DNA from: Bauldia litoralis
Lineage (GTDB): Bacteria > Pseudomonadota > Alphaproteobacteria > Rhizobiales > Kaistiaceae
NCBI RefSeq assembly: GCF_900104485.1
Contig: NZ_FMXQ01000001.1
Coordinates: 186,001-250,000 of the forward strand
DNA length: 64,000 nt
Reading direction: 5' to 3'
Shown here: positions 17,054 through 25,959 of the stretch, one piece after another
Numbering within the stretch: the first letter of the stretch is position 1
Layout: every line of letters starts with the position of its first letter
Notes under the pieces: model-generated
The model's input: the letters and a program-made list of their open reading frames with translations, nothing else
What the model was told of the DNA's origin: nothing
Database searches by the model: none
Translations under genes and position numbers: made by a program

Positions 17054-18608
17054 ACATTTGCTCTCGCATGTCCACGAGGACGCCGAACGCGAGAAACTCG
17101 CGGCGGCGGGCCTGACGGTGGACCGGCTCACCGCCGCCGTCGTCTTTGCGGCCGACGACGACAGCAGGCTTCGGTCCGTTATCGGCGAAGTCATGGCGGC
17201 GGGGGAAATTGCCGACAATCAGATGGCCGAGATTGCCGAGCTTCACGCCCTTGGGGGGCATGCCGATATCACGACCGCCTTAGAAGACCTCGACGCCCTC
17301 GGCATCGACACCACCGGGGCCCGATCGGCTTTGTCCGGCTTGTCTTCGGTTGCCGGCGCGGAGATCGCGCCCTCGGGCCTCCCTTTGCTGCAAGTCGGGA
17401 TGGCGGCTGGCCTGCCGCCGGTCCGCCCCTCCATTATCCCTGGCCTGGTTCGTAAAGAGGTGACGGTTCTTGCTGCTCCCGGCGGCGGGGCCAAGTCGGC
17501 TTACGCTTTGACCTTAGCCTTGGCCGTGGTTCACGAAGACGCCGCCCTTATTGGCCAACAGGAAATTAAGCGAGCCGGCAAAGTCCTGCTGATTTCGAAC
17601 GAAGACAGTTTCGCCGACATTACCAAGCGCAGTCTGGCAAACGCCAAGGCCCACGGCTACACGGCCTTCACGGGGCAGAAGCACCGACTTGACGTTCTGG
17701 GTAACGACCACGCCGTTCTGTTTGAGCGGCGGCAGGCCGGCGGCCCGTTCGTGACGACCGCCCTGTACCTGGCGCTGCTGGCCATCGAGGATTACGCCTT
17801 GATCGTCGTGGACACGCTCGCGTCCGTCTGCTCGGGCATCGAGGAAAACGACGCCGGGGACATGACCCGTGTCGTGGCTCTCCTTCTAGAACTGGCCCGG
17901 GCGACCGACGCGGCTGTCCTTGTCCTCCACCACGTCGCCAAGGCCGGCGCTGATCGATCCGCCAACGCCGTTCGTGGGTCGGGCGCGATCACCAATTCGG
18001 TGCGGAATGTCTTCGGTATTTCGCAGCTGACCCGGGACGAGGCGGCCAAGTTCGGCATCCCGCCAGACGAGGCCGCTCGCTATGCCCGGCTGGAAATCAT
18101 CAAGGGAAACCATGCCCCGGCCCACCAGCCGCTTTTTTTCGAGAAGCGCGGGGTGAGCATCCTCGTCGATGACCCCGACGACCCGACCGGCCTCCCGTCC
18201 GAGAACATCGTCGCGCTCGTGCCGGTGGACCTTTCGAAAATGGTGGTGCCCGTCACCGCCGGGATCGACTTCGCCGCGATCATAAAGACCTTGCGCGAGG
18301 GCTACGGCGGCAATCCCGATCATCCGTTCTCGGGGAACACCCGGTCGGGCGCGCGGTCGATACAGTCGCTGCTGACGGGCACCTTCGGCATTTCCCCCGA
18401 GGCGACGACGGCGGTCGTCGCCAAGCTGCTCGACGCGGGAGCCATCGCCATCAAACAGGGGCGAGACCCGCTGGCACGGAAGGCCCGTCAAATTGTTGTT
18501 GTGGCCGCCGACGCGGAGGCCCGGATTTTGAAGATAACCGCCACCGTCTCTGCTGGTGTCGAGCACCAACTCAGGGTTGGCGAGGGCGATGAGGGCATGT
18601 TCGGGTGA
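17043..18608 (+). CDS. RepA-like AAA/RecA-fold ATPase (replicative helicase)
   Basis: 521 residues. The central domain has a Walker A in the form APGGGAKSA (Lys151), a segment KVLLISNEDS, Walker B ALIVVDTLA (Asp257), and LVLHHVAK with a sensor His. This is the RecA-like fold of plasmid RepA (RSF1010 type) and phage/island helicases. The Walker A has Ala before Lys instead of the usual Gly, as in some RepA members. N-terminal ~110 residues are helical and C-terminal ~120 residues include a winged-helix-like stretch. Together with the primase and the repeats just downstream it makes an autonomous replication module. Confidence 0.8.
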   Translation: MKLEHLLSHVHEDAEREKLAAAGLTVDRLTAAVVFAADDDSRLRSVIGEVMAAGEIADNQMAEIAELHALGGHADITTALEDLDALGIDTTGARSALSGLSSVAGAEIAPSGLPLLQVGMAAGLPPVRPSIIPGLVRKEVTVLAAPGGGAKSAYALTLALAVVHEDAALIGQQEIKRAGKVLLISNEDSFADITKRSLANAKAHGYTAFTGQKHRLDVLGNDHAVLFERRQAGGPFVTTALYLALLAIEDYALIVVDTLASVCSGIEENDAGDMTRVVALLLELARATDAAVLVLHHVAKAGADRSANAVRGSGAITNSVRNVFGISQLTRDEAAKFGIPPDEAARYARLEIIKGNHAPAHQPLFFEKRGVSILVDDPDDPTGLPSENIVALVPVDLSKMVVPVTAGIDFAAIIKTLREGYGGNPDHPFSGNTRSGARSIQSLLTGTFGISPEATTAVVAKLLDAGAIAIKQGRDPLARKARQIVVVAADAEARILKITATVSAGVEHQLRVGEGDEGMFG

Positions 18609-18638
18609 CCGCTCCCTTTCGCAGCACTAACCGCCCTG

Positions 18639-18755
18639 CTGACTGGCGCACGACCGGCGCACCACTGGCGCAAAAAAGTGCGCCAGTCAGTTCCCGCCCT
18701 ACTAGCTGACCGGCGCACTGGCGCAGTGGTGCCTACCGGCGCACCACTGGCGCAA
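18639..18755. repeat. Iteron-like repeat cluster (possible replication origin)
   Basis: Within 117 bp there are seven direct copies of (T/C)GGCGCA (18644, 18655, 18666, 18711, 18719, 18737, 18748) and one inverted copy (18679). A 21-bp unit is exactly repeated at 18653-18673 and 18735-18755, and CTGACTGGCGCAC (18639-18651) faces its complement GTGCGCCAGTCAG (18678-18690). Placed right after the primase-helicase genes, this looks like a binding array for a replication initiator. The region 18609-18956 otherwise contains no gene. Confidence 0.65.
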
Positions 18756-18956
18756 GGAGCGCGCCGGGCTAGCAGGGCGGAGGGCGGCGGCGGAACACAA
18801 CCAAAAGGATGCGGTGTGTTCTCTGGAAGGCAAGAAGTCGGAGGAACAAGAACAGGGGACACGACAATCAAGGCGCGGATCAAACCCGCTTTGTCCCATC
18901 GCCGCGCGACGCCGTCGCCGGTCGTTACGACCCGAAAAAGGAAAGGAAATGAAGCC

Positions 18957-19397
18957 ATGCATTTTGAAGAGAAAGAACCGAGCAGGGCCTTGCTCGAACG
19001 CAGGAAGGTCGCTCACGTGTATCACGGCTTGTCCGAGCCCGACTTCAAGGACGGGCCGGTGGACGACCGGTTCGTGTCCATCGACCTCAACCCCGAAGAC
19101 TTCATTTTCTGGGCCGATGCCGAAAGGGGCGAACTGCCCGACAACTTCGCTGTCGAGCAGCACCCTTGGTACGAATACGCCGAGACGAAGATCGTGCGGC
19201 TTCCGGGCGTTGGTCGCCTGCGCATCCAGCCCCGGAACCGCGCGGCTGCCCTTGCTCTGGCCGCCGCGCTCCTTGAGGCGGCGGAGGACGTGGATCGCCT
19301 CCAAGACTATGTGGGGCACGGGCCGGACTGGCTTATCAATGGTCCGGGTCCCAACCTCCGTCTTGACGTTGGCTCGCCTGACCACCCGGCGTCGTAA
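18957..19397 (+). CDS. Hypothetical island protein
   Basis: 146 residues, acidic overall (many Asp and Glu), no signal peptide or membrane segment. Start ATG 18957 has AAGGAAA upstream. The C-terminal half has an Ala/Leu-rich helix (AAALALAAALLEAAEDVDRL), the N-terminal half a Trp/Tyr-containing segment (HPWYEYAETKIVRL). No family recognised. It is transcribed in the same direction as the primase-helicase pair and lies after the repeat cluster, so it may be a late island gene or an accessory factor. Confidence 0.55.
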   Translation: MHFEEKEPSRALLERRKVAHVYHGLSEPDFKDGPVDDRFVSIDLNPEDFIFWADAERGELPDNFAVEQHPWYEYAETKIVRLPGVGRLRIQPRNRAAALALAAALLEAAEDVDRLQDYVGHGPDWLINGPGPNLRLDVGSPDHPAS

Positions 19398-19485
19398 CAC
19401 CTAAAGCACCGCCGGCAGGAGAACGGCCGCTGGCGGTGCCTCTCTGTGGCCGCGAACGACAAAAAACAAGCGGGGTCGGCCCCAG

Positions 19486-20382
19486 CTACCTGTCGGACAA
19501 GGTCCGTAGGACGCCGTGCCAGCACCGCAACGCGTCCGCGGACCCGGGATCCCGCATGAGCGCGAGAAATGCCGTCAGCACGGCCCGCTCGTCCTTTGGT
19601 CCTTCGCACATGGCGAGGGGCGCGCGCAGTTCGGCGGCGTACCTGGGAAAAAGTTCCGACACCATGTCGTCGTCCGTCGCGACGTTCGCGACCGGCTTCA
19701 TTGGCGTCACTTTCCGAAGCGGCGTCGGAGAAGGACGGCGGCGCTTGCTGTACGGTCCGGGGGCCTTCACGACAAGCGGGACCGGCATCATCGGCGGTCG
19801 GCGGCTGTCGGTGTCCGCAGGCCGCTCGCCGGCCTTGACCACCCGCTTCGGCAGATCGAAGGACAAGAACGTTCGCCATGCGTCGTCGGGCTGTCCATCG
19901 AGCTGGACCCGCCGCCACTTCCATCGCGACTTGTCCGCCAGCGCTGGCGGCAAGTCGTCCACGGCGAAGCCGGCGTAGGCCATCGCCTGCCGGAACTCCG
20001 GCTCAAAGTCCACGAGGTCGATCGTTGCGCCCGGTATCCAAGGGTCCCGCTGCCATGCGGCGGCGAGTGTCGTCCGGCTCCGCCTCTCAAGAAGCAGCCG
20101 GCGCTTGGCCGGCGACAACTTCCCCCGCCTGAACAGGTCCTCACGCCGCGCGTTGAGCTTCTTGCGGTCGGCGAGGCGCAGGTGCGTGTAACACCGCTCG
20201 AAACCCCGGACCCGCAGGCATCGGCAAGAAGTTCCCGCCCTCGTGGTGACGCCGCACTTCGGCAGGTCCGGGCGACCAAACCCGAGGCGACCACCGAGTT
20301 CGGACCGTCGGCGGGCATTTCCCTCGTAATACCGTCGGGCAAGCTCAGGATCGGCGTGACCGGGCCAAACAACAAATGTCAT
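19486..20382 (-). CDS. Hypothetical island protein with Cys-rich zinc-binding-like motif
   Basis: 298 residues, very basic. Residues 43-67 have Cys43-x9-Cys53-x10-Cys64-x2-His67 in the context CGVTTRAGTSC...GFERCYTHL. This recalls the short CGAxTRxGxxC...RCxxHG motif common in small phage and mobile-element proteins, thought to bind metal. Downstream are a Lys/Arg-rich helix (ADRKKLNARREDLFRRG), a Pro-rich linker and a helical C-terminal segment. It is the only island gene on the minus strand apart from the tRNA. Function unknown; nucleic-acid binding is plausible from the charge. The ribosome binding site is weak (GATGGTGAC before ATG). Confidence 0.6.
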   Translation of the reverse strand: MTFVVWPGHADPELARRYYEGNARRRSELGGRLGFGRPDLPKCGVTTRAGTSCRCLRVRGFERCYTHLRLADRKKLNARREDLFRRGKLSPAKRRLLLERRSRTTLAAAWQRDPWIPGATIDLVDFEPEFRQAMAYAGFAVDDLPPALADKSRWKWRRVQLDGQPDDAWRTFLSFDLPKRVVKAGERPADTDSRRPPMMPVPLVVKAPGPYSKRRRPSPTPLRKVTPMKPVANVATDDDMVSELFPRYAAELRAPLAMCEGPKDERAVLTAFLALMRDPGSADALRCWHGVLRTLSDR

Positions 20383-20598
20383 GTGTCACCATCAATCTTG
20401 CGGGGATGCGACGCAACGGCGTTAGGTCGATCCTCAATTTGCAGAGCGTGCGCCAAATATCTCGCTAAGGCGACCATAGGGGAGTAGTATGTTTGCACAG
20501 TGCAGGACGACGGTAGACGAATACCGACGCTGCTTGTGCGGTATCTCCTTTTCCTGCATGGCCGGGTGGCTTGGCCATCCACATTGGAGGAAATCATC

Positions 20599-22239
20599 AT
20601 GGTTGACACCCCCACTGTCTGGAAACCCCAGCATCAGGTCAACACCGCCGACACTGGCGATCAGGAAGATCCGATAGCCATCGACATTGGCATGGGCAGA
20701 TATGTCGTGGTCTGGGAGGACGATACCTTTGGATCTTCGCCGGGCGATGATCTCGTCGGGCAGATTTTCGACGCGAGGGGCAACCTGATCGGCAGCCAGT
20801 TTCAGGTGAACCAGGATTTCGCTGTCGATACCGAGACCGATGCCTCGCTGGCCTCCCGTCCCGGCGGCGGTTTCGTCATGGTTTACGAGGACACCGACGG
20901 CAGCGGGACGTCAATCCGCGCCGAGACCTACGATATCGACGGCGTGCGGATTACCACCGGCGTGCCGACCTCCATCGCCGGCGATCCGGGCGGGGCGACG
21001 ATAATATCCAATCCGGAAATTGCCATGCGACCGGACGGCAGCTATCTGGTCACCTACCAGACCTTTGACGGAGCTTTGGACACTGACATTGTCGGCCGGA
21101 TCGTCAGCACCTCCGGAGTTGTCGGCGGCCAGTTTACGATTTTCAGCCAGACGGATAATTCGACGAACCCAGACGCTGCTGCGCTCACCAACGGCAACTA
21201 CGTCGTCGTATATGAGGACGAGTTCGGTGGCAGCAATACGGATATCGACGTGAAATTCACGATCGTCAATCCTGTGGGCGCGGTTGTGACATCCGGCACG
21301 ATTGCGTCGAGAACCACTCTGGAAGACGATGTCCATGTTACCGCACTCTCGGGCGGTGGCTTTGTCGCCGTTTGGGCGGATGACGAGGGCGACGGTGCAG
21401 GCGACCCCGGCATCAGGGCCCGCATCTACGACAACAGCGGCGTCGCGCTCGGTGCCGCCTTTACCGTCAACACATCAACCACCGGTAACCAGAACGAGCC
21501 TGATATCACTGCCCTTGCAGATGGAGGCTTCGTGATCGTCTGGGACGATGACAACACGGATCAGGTTCGGGGCCAGCGTTACGACGCGGCGGGCAACAAG
21601 GTCGGCACGGAATTCCTTGCCGGTACCGGCAACCCGACCGATCCGACGGTAGCGCAGCTCGGTGACGGTCGGTTCATCGTGCCCTTCGAGGAGCAGGTTG
21701 GCGATGACAATTCGATGGCGACGATCTTCGATCCGCGCACCGGTCCGATCGATGGCACCAGCGGCGCCGATGTCCTGACCAGTCGCAAGGAAGGCGCCGC
21801 GATGAACGGCATGGCCGGCAAGGACATCCTGCTCGGCGATGACGGCGTCGATATCATCAAGGCCGGCGGCGGCAAGGACATGATCTCCGGCGGCCTCGCC
21901 AAGAACAAGATGTGGGGCAACGGCGGCAAGGACTGGTTCGTTTTTGATACGGAACTCGGCCCCGGCAACAAGGGCATCGTCAAGGACTTCAAGCCCAACA
22001 AGGACAAGATTTTCCTCGACGAGGACATCTTCGCCTCGATCGGCACCAAACTGGGCAAGAAAGAGTATGTCGAAGGGAAAAAGGCCCAGGACGGCAACGA
22101 TCACATAATAAATAAAAACGGCAAGCTCTACTACGACGAGGATGGCAAGGGTGGCAGCGGCCAGGTTCTGTTTGCCAAGCTGAAAGGCAATCCCGCCATC
22201 GACCACAAGGACTTCATGGTCGACGATTTCGTCATCTAA
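20599..22239 (+). CDS. RTX calcium-binding secreted protein with seven propeller-like repeats
   Basis: 546 residues. ATG 20599 has GGAGGA eight bases upstream. Residues ~30-370 contain seven copies of a strand-turn unit centred on G-[RGSN]-[YF]-hhh-h-[WYF]-[EDQ]-D at about 36, 91, 150, 200, 255, 310 and 358, spaced 48-59 residues, the pattern expected for a seven-bladed beta-propeller. Residues ~412-455 carry RTX-type GGxGxD-like nonapeptides (GKDILLGDDGVD, GGGKDMISGG), followed by a C-terminal secretion-type tail rich in Asp and Lys ending in DDFVI. No N-terminal signal: consistent with type I secretion. No type I exporter genes are in the window. Lower GC than its neighbours. Confidence 0.8.
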   Translation: MVDTPTVWKPQHQVNTADTGDQEDPIAIDIGMGRYVVVWEDDTFGSSPGDDLVGQIFDARGNLIGSQFQVNQDFAVDTETDASLASRPGGGFVMVYEDTDGSGTSIRAETYDIDGVRITTGVPTSIAGDPGGATIISNPEIAMRPDGSYLVTYQTFDGALDTDIVGRIVSTSGVVGGQFTIFSQTDNSTNPDAAALTNGNYVVVYEDEFGGSNTDIDVKFTIVNPVGAVVTSGTIASRTTLEDDVHVTALSGGGFVAVWADDEGDGAGDPGIRARIYDNSGVALGAAFTVNTSTTGNQNEPDITALADGGFVIVWDDDNTDQVRGQRYDAAGNKVGTEFLAGTGNPTDPTVAQLGDGRFIVPFEEQVGDDNSMATIFDPRTGPIDGTSGADVLTSRKEGAAMNGMAGKDILLGDDGVDIIKAGGGKDMISGGLAKNKMWGNGGKDWFVFDTELGPGNKGIVKDFKPNKDKIFLDEDIFASIGTKLGKKEYVEGKKAQDGNDHIINKNGKLYYDEDGKGGSGQVLFAKLKGNPAIDHKDFMVDDFVI

Positions 22240-22284
22240 TCGCGTATTATGGCGTGTCGCGGATAAGGTCCCGACCGTGAAATC

Positions 22285-22323
22285 CACCACGAGGCTCCGG
22301 CGAGGTTGGCCCACCTCGTGGTG
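22285..22323 (+). terminator. Stem-loop after the RTX gene
   Basis: CACCACGAGG (22285) and CCTCGTGGTG (22314) pair perfectly over 10 bp with a 19-base loop, 45 bp after the RTX stop. There is no T run after it, so factor-independent termination is not certain. Confidence 0.45.
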
Positions 22324-22784
22324 TTCGGCAATGTGCGGCCGCCGTTGGTCCTCGAGGGATTGAGACCATTCGCTCTGCAGCCTTGTCCTCGTGTGTCCTG
22401 GTTGCGCCGCCGGGCGCGTTTGAAACCGCACCCCGGACGACAAGGCCTCGGGCTTGGCTTGTTTCGGACCGCTCCCTCGTCATCGTTGCCGGTTGGCGCG
22501 GGGCTGGACGGCTACAGCCTGCTCGGATCGGTAGGCCCAACCTGTCTGTTCGATGCTAGATGCCCCGGCAAGCAGGGCTGAAACGCGCGGCGGGAAAAGT
22601 CTGAAAAATCCATAATTTGTGTGCGAGGGGGGTACGAGATAAATGCGCCTCGCCGGGGCAGGCCGGGGGGTGGGGGGTGCCATGCTCCAAGACAGACGGG
22701 CGTCGCGGGGGCTCGGCATTAGCCGCCGCCATCCTGCAATGCGGATGGGTCTCAAGCCGACGGCAGCGCAACACAAAGGTCAGC
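22324..22784. other. Non-coding right arm of the island
   Basis: About 460 bp without a supported gene. Reading frames on both strands are Arg/Pro/Ser-rich, lack ribosome binding sites and resemble no family. It probably represents the right end of the integrated element. Confidence 0.4.
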
Positions 22785-22805
22785 GGTGGGGCCGATGGTG
22801 GGGCC
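22785..22805 (+). repeat. Integrase-leader repeat, right copy
   Basis: Matches 13465-13485 at 20 of 21 positions, in the same orientation, and sits 54 bp before the right attachment repeat. It is followed by an ATG frame that runs straight into the tRNA sequence, so it is not itself an integrase gene. Confidence 0.6.
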
Positions 22806-22858
22806 ATGCGGACCTCGGCTAACAAACCATAAATTAAATCAGATAGTTAAGCGCATAT

Positions 22859-22950
<92 letters not shown>

Positions 22951-23355
22951 ATCTGGCACTCTGGTCAGCGCGGCGGACCATACACGAGGGTCGCCGCCCG
23001 GAACAAGGCATCAAATAGGCGTAAATGTCGCTGTCTGCAAATCGCCCTGATGCGCGCAGCAAGTGGCCGCGAGGGCGAATGCCATCGTCGCGGCGCCCGA
23101 AGCTGCCAGGCAACCTTCGCATTGCAACATCGCGCCAGACAATCATGACGAGCAGAAAGCCCCGGCCCCTTGGCTGTCCATTCGAGACCCACGAGCCGAC
23201 AACGTTCTGCGGCGGAATCCCTCAGGATTCTTCGGTCTACGGCAGCAACTCCTTGCGCCGCCGGCCTCGATCGGACCCGACGTCCAGCGCGGCTTGCGCG
23301 CGCCGCATGCAACCGACCGGCTCTTCATGTGTTGAAACCAACAGAGGGGCAGCCC
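22951..23355. other. Intergenic region between tRNA-Ser and AI-2E gene
   Basis: 405 bp. Frames here run antisense or lack starts and ribosome binding sites, and none resembles a known protein. It should contain the tRNA promoter (minus strand, just right of 22950) and the promoter of the plus-strand transporter; no clear consensus boxes were seen. Confidence 0.35.
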
Positions 23356-24399
23356 ATGGCAGAGACAAATGACGCAGACCGCTGGTCGAACAGCGGCCGC
23401 ATTCTGAAGGCCAGCCTGGTCGTCGCGGCCGTCGCCATCCTGTTGATCGTCCTGTGGACGCTCTCCAATGTACTCCTTCTGGTCTTCGCCTCGATCCTCG
23501 TCGCGATCCTGCTGAGCAGCATCGCCGACCCGATCCAGCGGCTGACGCCCCTCTCCCGTGCGGCCGCCCTCGCCGTCTCGGTGGGGCTCGTTGCGATCTT
23601 CATCGCTGGATTCTTGACGCTCCTAGGAGCGGAGATCAGCTCCGAAATCCAGGGCCTGTTCTCGGAGCTTCCGGCCCTTCTGAAATCGCTCGGCGATCAA
23701 CTGGGAGTCGAGAACCTGACGCAGATGGTGACCGACCGGCTGGAGGGCTTCCTGTCACGCGGCGACACGATGCTCAACTTCGCCGGGCTCACCTTCACCA
23801 TCTTCGACATGGTCCTGTCATTTGCCCTGGTGATCGTCGCCGGCATCTATTTCGCCGCCAACCCGAACACCTATCGCAACGGCTTCCTCGCCCTGTTTCC
23901 CGACGGTCCCCGCGACAATGTCGGCCGGACGCTGGACCTCAGCGGCAAGGCGCTGCGCTACTGGCTGATCGGCCAGCTGGTCGCGATGACGATCATCGGC
24001 TTTCTGAGCTGGCTTGGCCTGACGTTGCTCGGCGTCCCCTCGGCGCTCGCCCTCGGCTTCATCGCCGGCGTCACCGATTTCGTCCCCGTCATCGGCCCGA
24101 TCTTCGGCGCGATCCCCGCCGTGCTGATCGCCTTCTCGGTCAGCCCGACGACCGCGCTGTGGGTGATCGGGCTCTACGTCCTGCTGCAGCAGATCGAGGG
24201 CAACATCGTTCAGCCGTTGATCCAGAAAAAGGCGGTGAACCTGCCCCCGGCCCTGACCCTTTTCTCGCTCATCGGATTCGGTGCCCTGCTTGGCCCCATG
24301 GGCATCCTGTTCGCCACCCCGCTCGCGGTCGTGGCCATTGTGGCGACCAAGCAGCTCTATGTACGGAAGATCTCCGCCACATCCGACCCGGAGACCTGA
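23356..24399 (+). CDS. AI-2E family transporter
   Basis: 347 residues from ATG 23356, which has AGAGGGG upstream; a frame extension to 23170 is Arg-rich and unlikely. Two N-terminal membrane segments (~residues 18-60), a third at ~70-90, a soluble stretch (~95-145) and a C-terminal helix bundle with DFVPVIGPIFGAIPAVLIA and QQIEGNIVQPLIQ, the family's best-conserved region. Same family as the gene at 7184-8380 but clearly diverged. Substrate unknown. It is the first chromosomal gene right of the island and probably a single-gene unit. Confidence 0.9.
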   Translation: MAETNDADRWSNSGRILKASLVVAAVAILLIVLWTLSNVLLLVFASILVAILLSSIADPIQRLTPLSRAAALAVSVGLVAIFIAGFLTLLGAEISSEIQGLFSELPALLKSLGDQLGVENLTQMVTDRLEGFLSRGDTMLNFAGLTFTIFDMVLSFALVIVAGIYFAANPNTYRNGFLALFPDGPRDNVGRTLDLSGKALRYWLIGQLVAMTIIGFLSWLGLTLLGVPSALALGFIAGVTDFVPVIGPIFGAIPAVLIAFSVSPTTALWVIGLYVLLQQIEGNIVQPLIQKKAVNLPPALTLFSLIGFGALLGPMGILFATPLAVVAIVATKQLYVRKISATSDPET

Positions 24400-24415
24400 G
24401 AGCGGCTTGCTGCGC

Positions 24416-25423
24416 CTACGTCGTGCCCCGGATGATCAGGTCCGGCTCGATCAGCGTCGTCTCCGGATCGGCGGCATCCTCGCGCTGCGCGATCCGCCGC
24501 AGGATCCTGTCGACGCCCAGCCGGCTGATCTCGTCTGCGGCATAGTTCACCGTCGACAGCGGGCTCGCGCCATAGGCCGCCATCTCGGTGTTGTCATAGC
24601 CGATCACCGCCAGGTCCCGCGGCACCGAGACTCCGTTCTCCCGGCACCAGTGGAGGGCGCCGATGGCCAGCGAATCCGTCGACGCGAACAGCGCCGTTGG
24701 GCGCGGATCAGTGGCCATCACCTCGGCCATGATGGCCGAGCCGTCCGCAAGCGAGTGGCCGCCCGGCTCGAACAGGCTGAGCGCGCCCTTGGGCAGCCGC
24801 GCCGCCCTGATCGCCTTCTGAGCCCCCTTCATCTTGTCGAGATTGCCGTGCGCCTTGCCGCCATCGAGCATCGCGATGTGCCGATGGCCGGCCTTGCAGA
24901 GATGGCTGACCGCCTTGAAGGCGCCGGCGCGGTCGTCGATGGCCACGGTGTCGAACCCCGACCCCGGCAGTTCCACCAGCATCAGCACCGGGATGCCGGC
25001 ATCCGCCACCGCGCTGATATGCGCATAAGTGTTGTGGCTGGCGGGATAGATCAGCATTCCGTCGACCCGATAGGACAGGAACAGCCCGATCGCCCGCTTC
25101 TCGCTTTCGACACTGGCATCCGAGGCGGCGAACATCATCCCGTAGCCGGCGCGCGAGAGTTCGCGCTCGATCGTCCGCGCCGCAAGCGTCAAGGTCGGGT
25201 TCATGATGTCGGTCATCAGGAGCCCGATCGTCCGGGTCGCGCCGCTGACCAGCGACCGGGCGACATGGTTGGGAAAATAGTTCAGCCGCTCGGCGACCTC
25301 GAGCACCCGCTCGCGCGTCTCGACGGGCAGCCGGGGGCTTCCCCGCAAGGCGAGCGAGACGGTGTTCGCCGAGAAGCCTGTGGCCTCCGCGATATCCTTC
25401 AGCCTGACGGGCGGTTTTGCCAT
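24416..25423 (-). CDS. LacI-family transcriptional regulator
   Basis: 335 residues. N-terminal LacI HTH (VRLKDIAEATGFSANTVSLALRG) and hinge helix (LNYFPNHVARSLVSG), then a periplasmic-binding-like sensor domain with IGLLMTDIMNP and DLAVIGYDNTEMA. The last gene of a minus-strand group after an aldo/keto reductase and a VOC protein. Its likely targets are the divergent sugar ABC operon and this group; a LacI-type palindrome overlaps the ABC promoter at 26860. The inducer is probably a sugar or sugar acid. Confidence 0.95.
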   Translation of the reverse strand: MAKPPVRLKDIAEATGFSANTVSLALRGSPRLPVETRERVLEVAERLNYFPNHVARSLVSGATRTIGLLMTDIMNPTLTLAARTIERELSRAGYGMMFAASDASVESEKRAIGLFLSYRVDGMLIYPASHNTYAHISAVADAGIPVLMLVELPGSGFDTVAIDDRAGAFKAVSHLCKAGHRHIAMLDGGKAHGNLDKMKGAQKAIRAARLPKGALSLFEPGGHSLADGSAIMAEVMATDPRPTALFASTDSLAIGALHWCRENGVSVPRDLAVIGYDNTEMAAYGASPLSTVNYAADEISRLGVDRILRRIAQREDAADPETTLIEPDLIIRGTT

Positions 25424-25481
25424 GACCGGCGCTTGCCTTCTCCCAGTTTCGTCAGCGACCGGCCCGACGGTCGGTCACCGC

Positions 25482-25901
25482 CTACCAGTCGGCAACCCGA
25501 TCCCCTCCCGTGAACTGCGCACTCTTGTCAGTGTATTCGAAGAGCTCGATCTTCACGTCATTCGGGTCGCGGACCCAGGCCTGGTAGGTGTCGTCGCAGG
25601 CGAATTTCTTCTTGGTCACCTCGACGCCCTTCGACTGGATGTGCTCGATCGCCGCGTCGATATTCTCCACCTCGAGGCAGAAGTGGGTGATCTGGTTCAG
25701 GTCGCCATAGGAGGTGCCGTCCTTCTGGAAGACCTCGACATGGCTGCGCCCGCCGCAGTTGAGATAGAAGCCGAAGATCTTGCCGTCGCGCAGGAAGTTG
25801 AACTGGATGTCCAGACCGAGCACGTCTTCGTAGAATCGCCGCGTCGCCTCCAGGTCCCGCGCAAAAATGCACACATGCGCGACTTGCTTCACCTTGATCA
25901 T
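25482..25901 (-). CDS. VOC (glyoxalase/dioxygenase superfamily) protein
   Basis: 139 residues from ATG 25901. A preceding in-frame ATG at 25907 touches the AAGGGAG site, so the second ATG with proper spacing is preferred. Two VOC beta-alpha-beta-beta-beta modules are visible: VAHVCIFARDLEATRRFYEDVLGL and ITHFCLEVENIDAAIEHIQSKGV, with metal-ligand-type His in the first strand of each and Glu in VKIELFEY. Possible roles are glyoxalase I-like isomerase, ring-cleaving dioxygenase or epimerase; with sugar-import and reductase neighbours an isomerase/epimerase is likely. Confidence 0.8.
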   Translation of the reverse strand: MIKVKQVAHVCIFARDLEATRRFYEDVLGLDIQFNFLRDGKIFGFYLNCGGRSHVEVFQKDGTSYGDLNQITHFCLEVENIDAAIEHIQSKGVEVTKKKFACDDTYQAWVRDPNDVKIELFEYTDKSAQFTGGDRVADW

Positions 25902-25959
25902 TTCCATCTCCCTTGTGTGTTTGTGTCGTTGTCAAAGCCGCGCCCGGCGGCGGTGTCGA

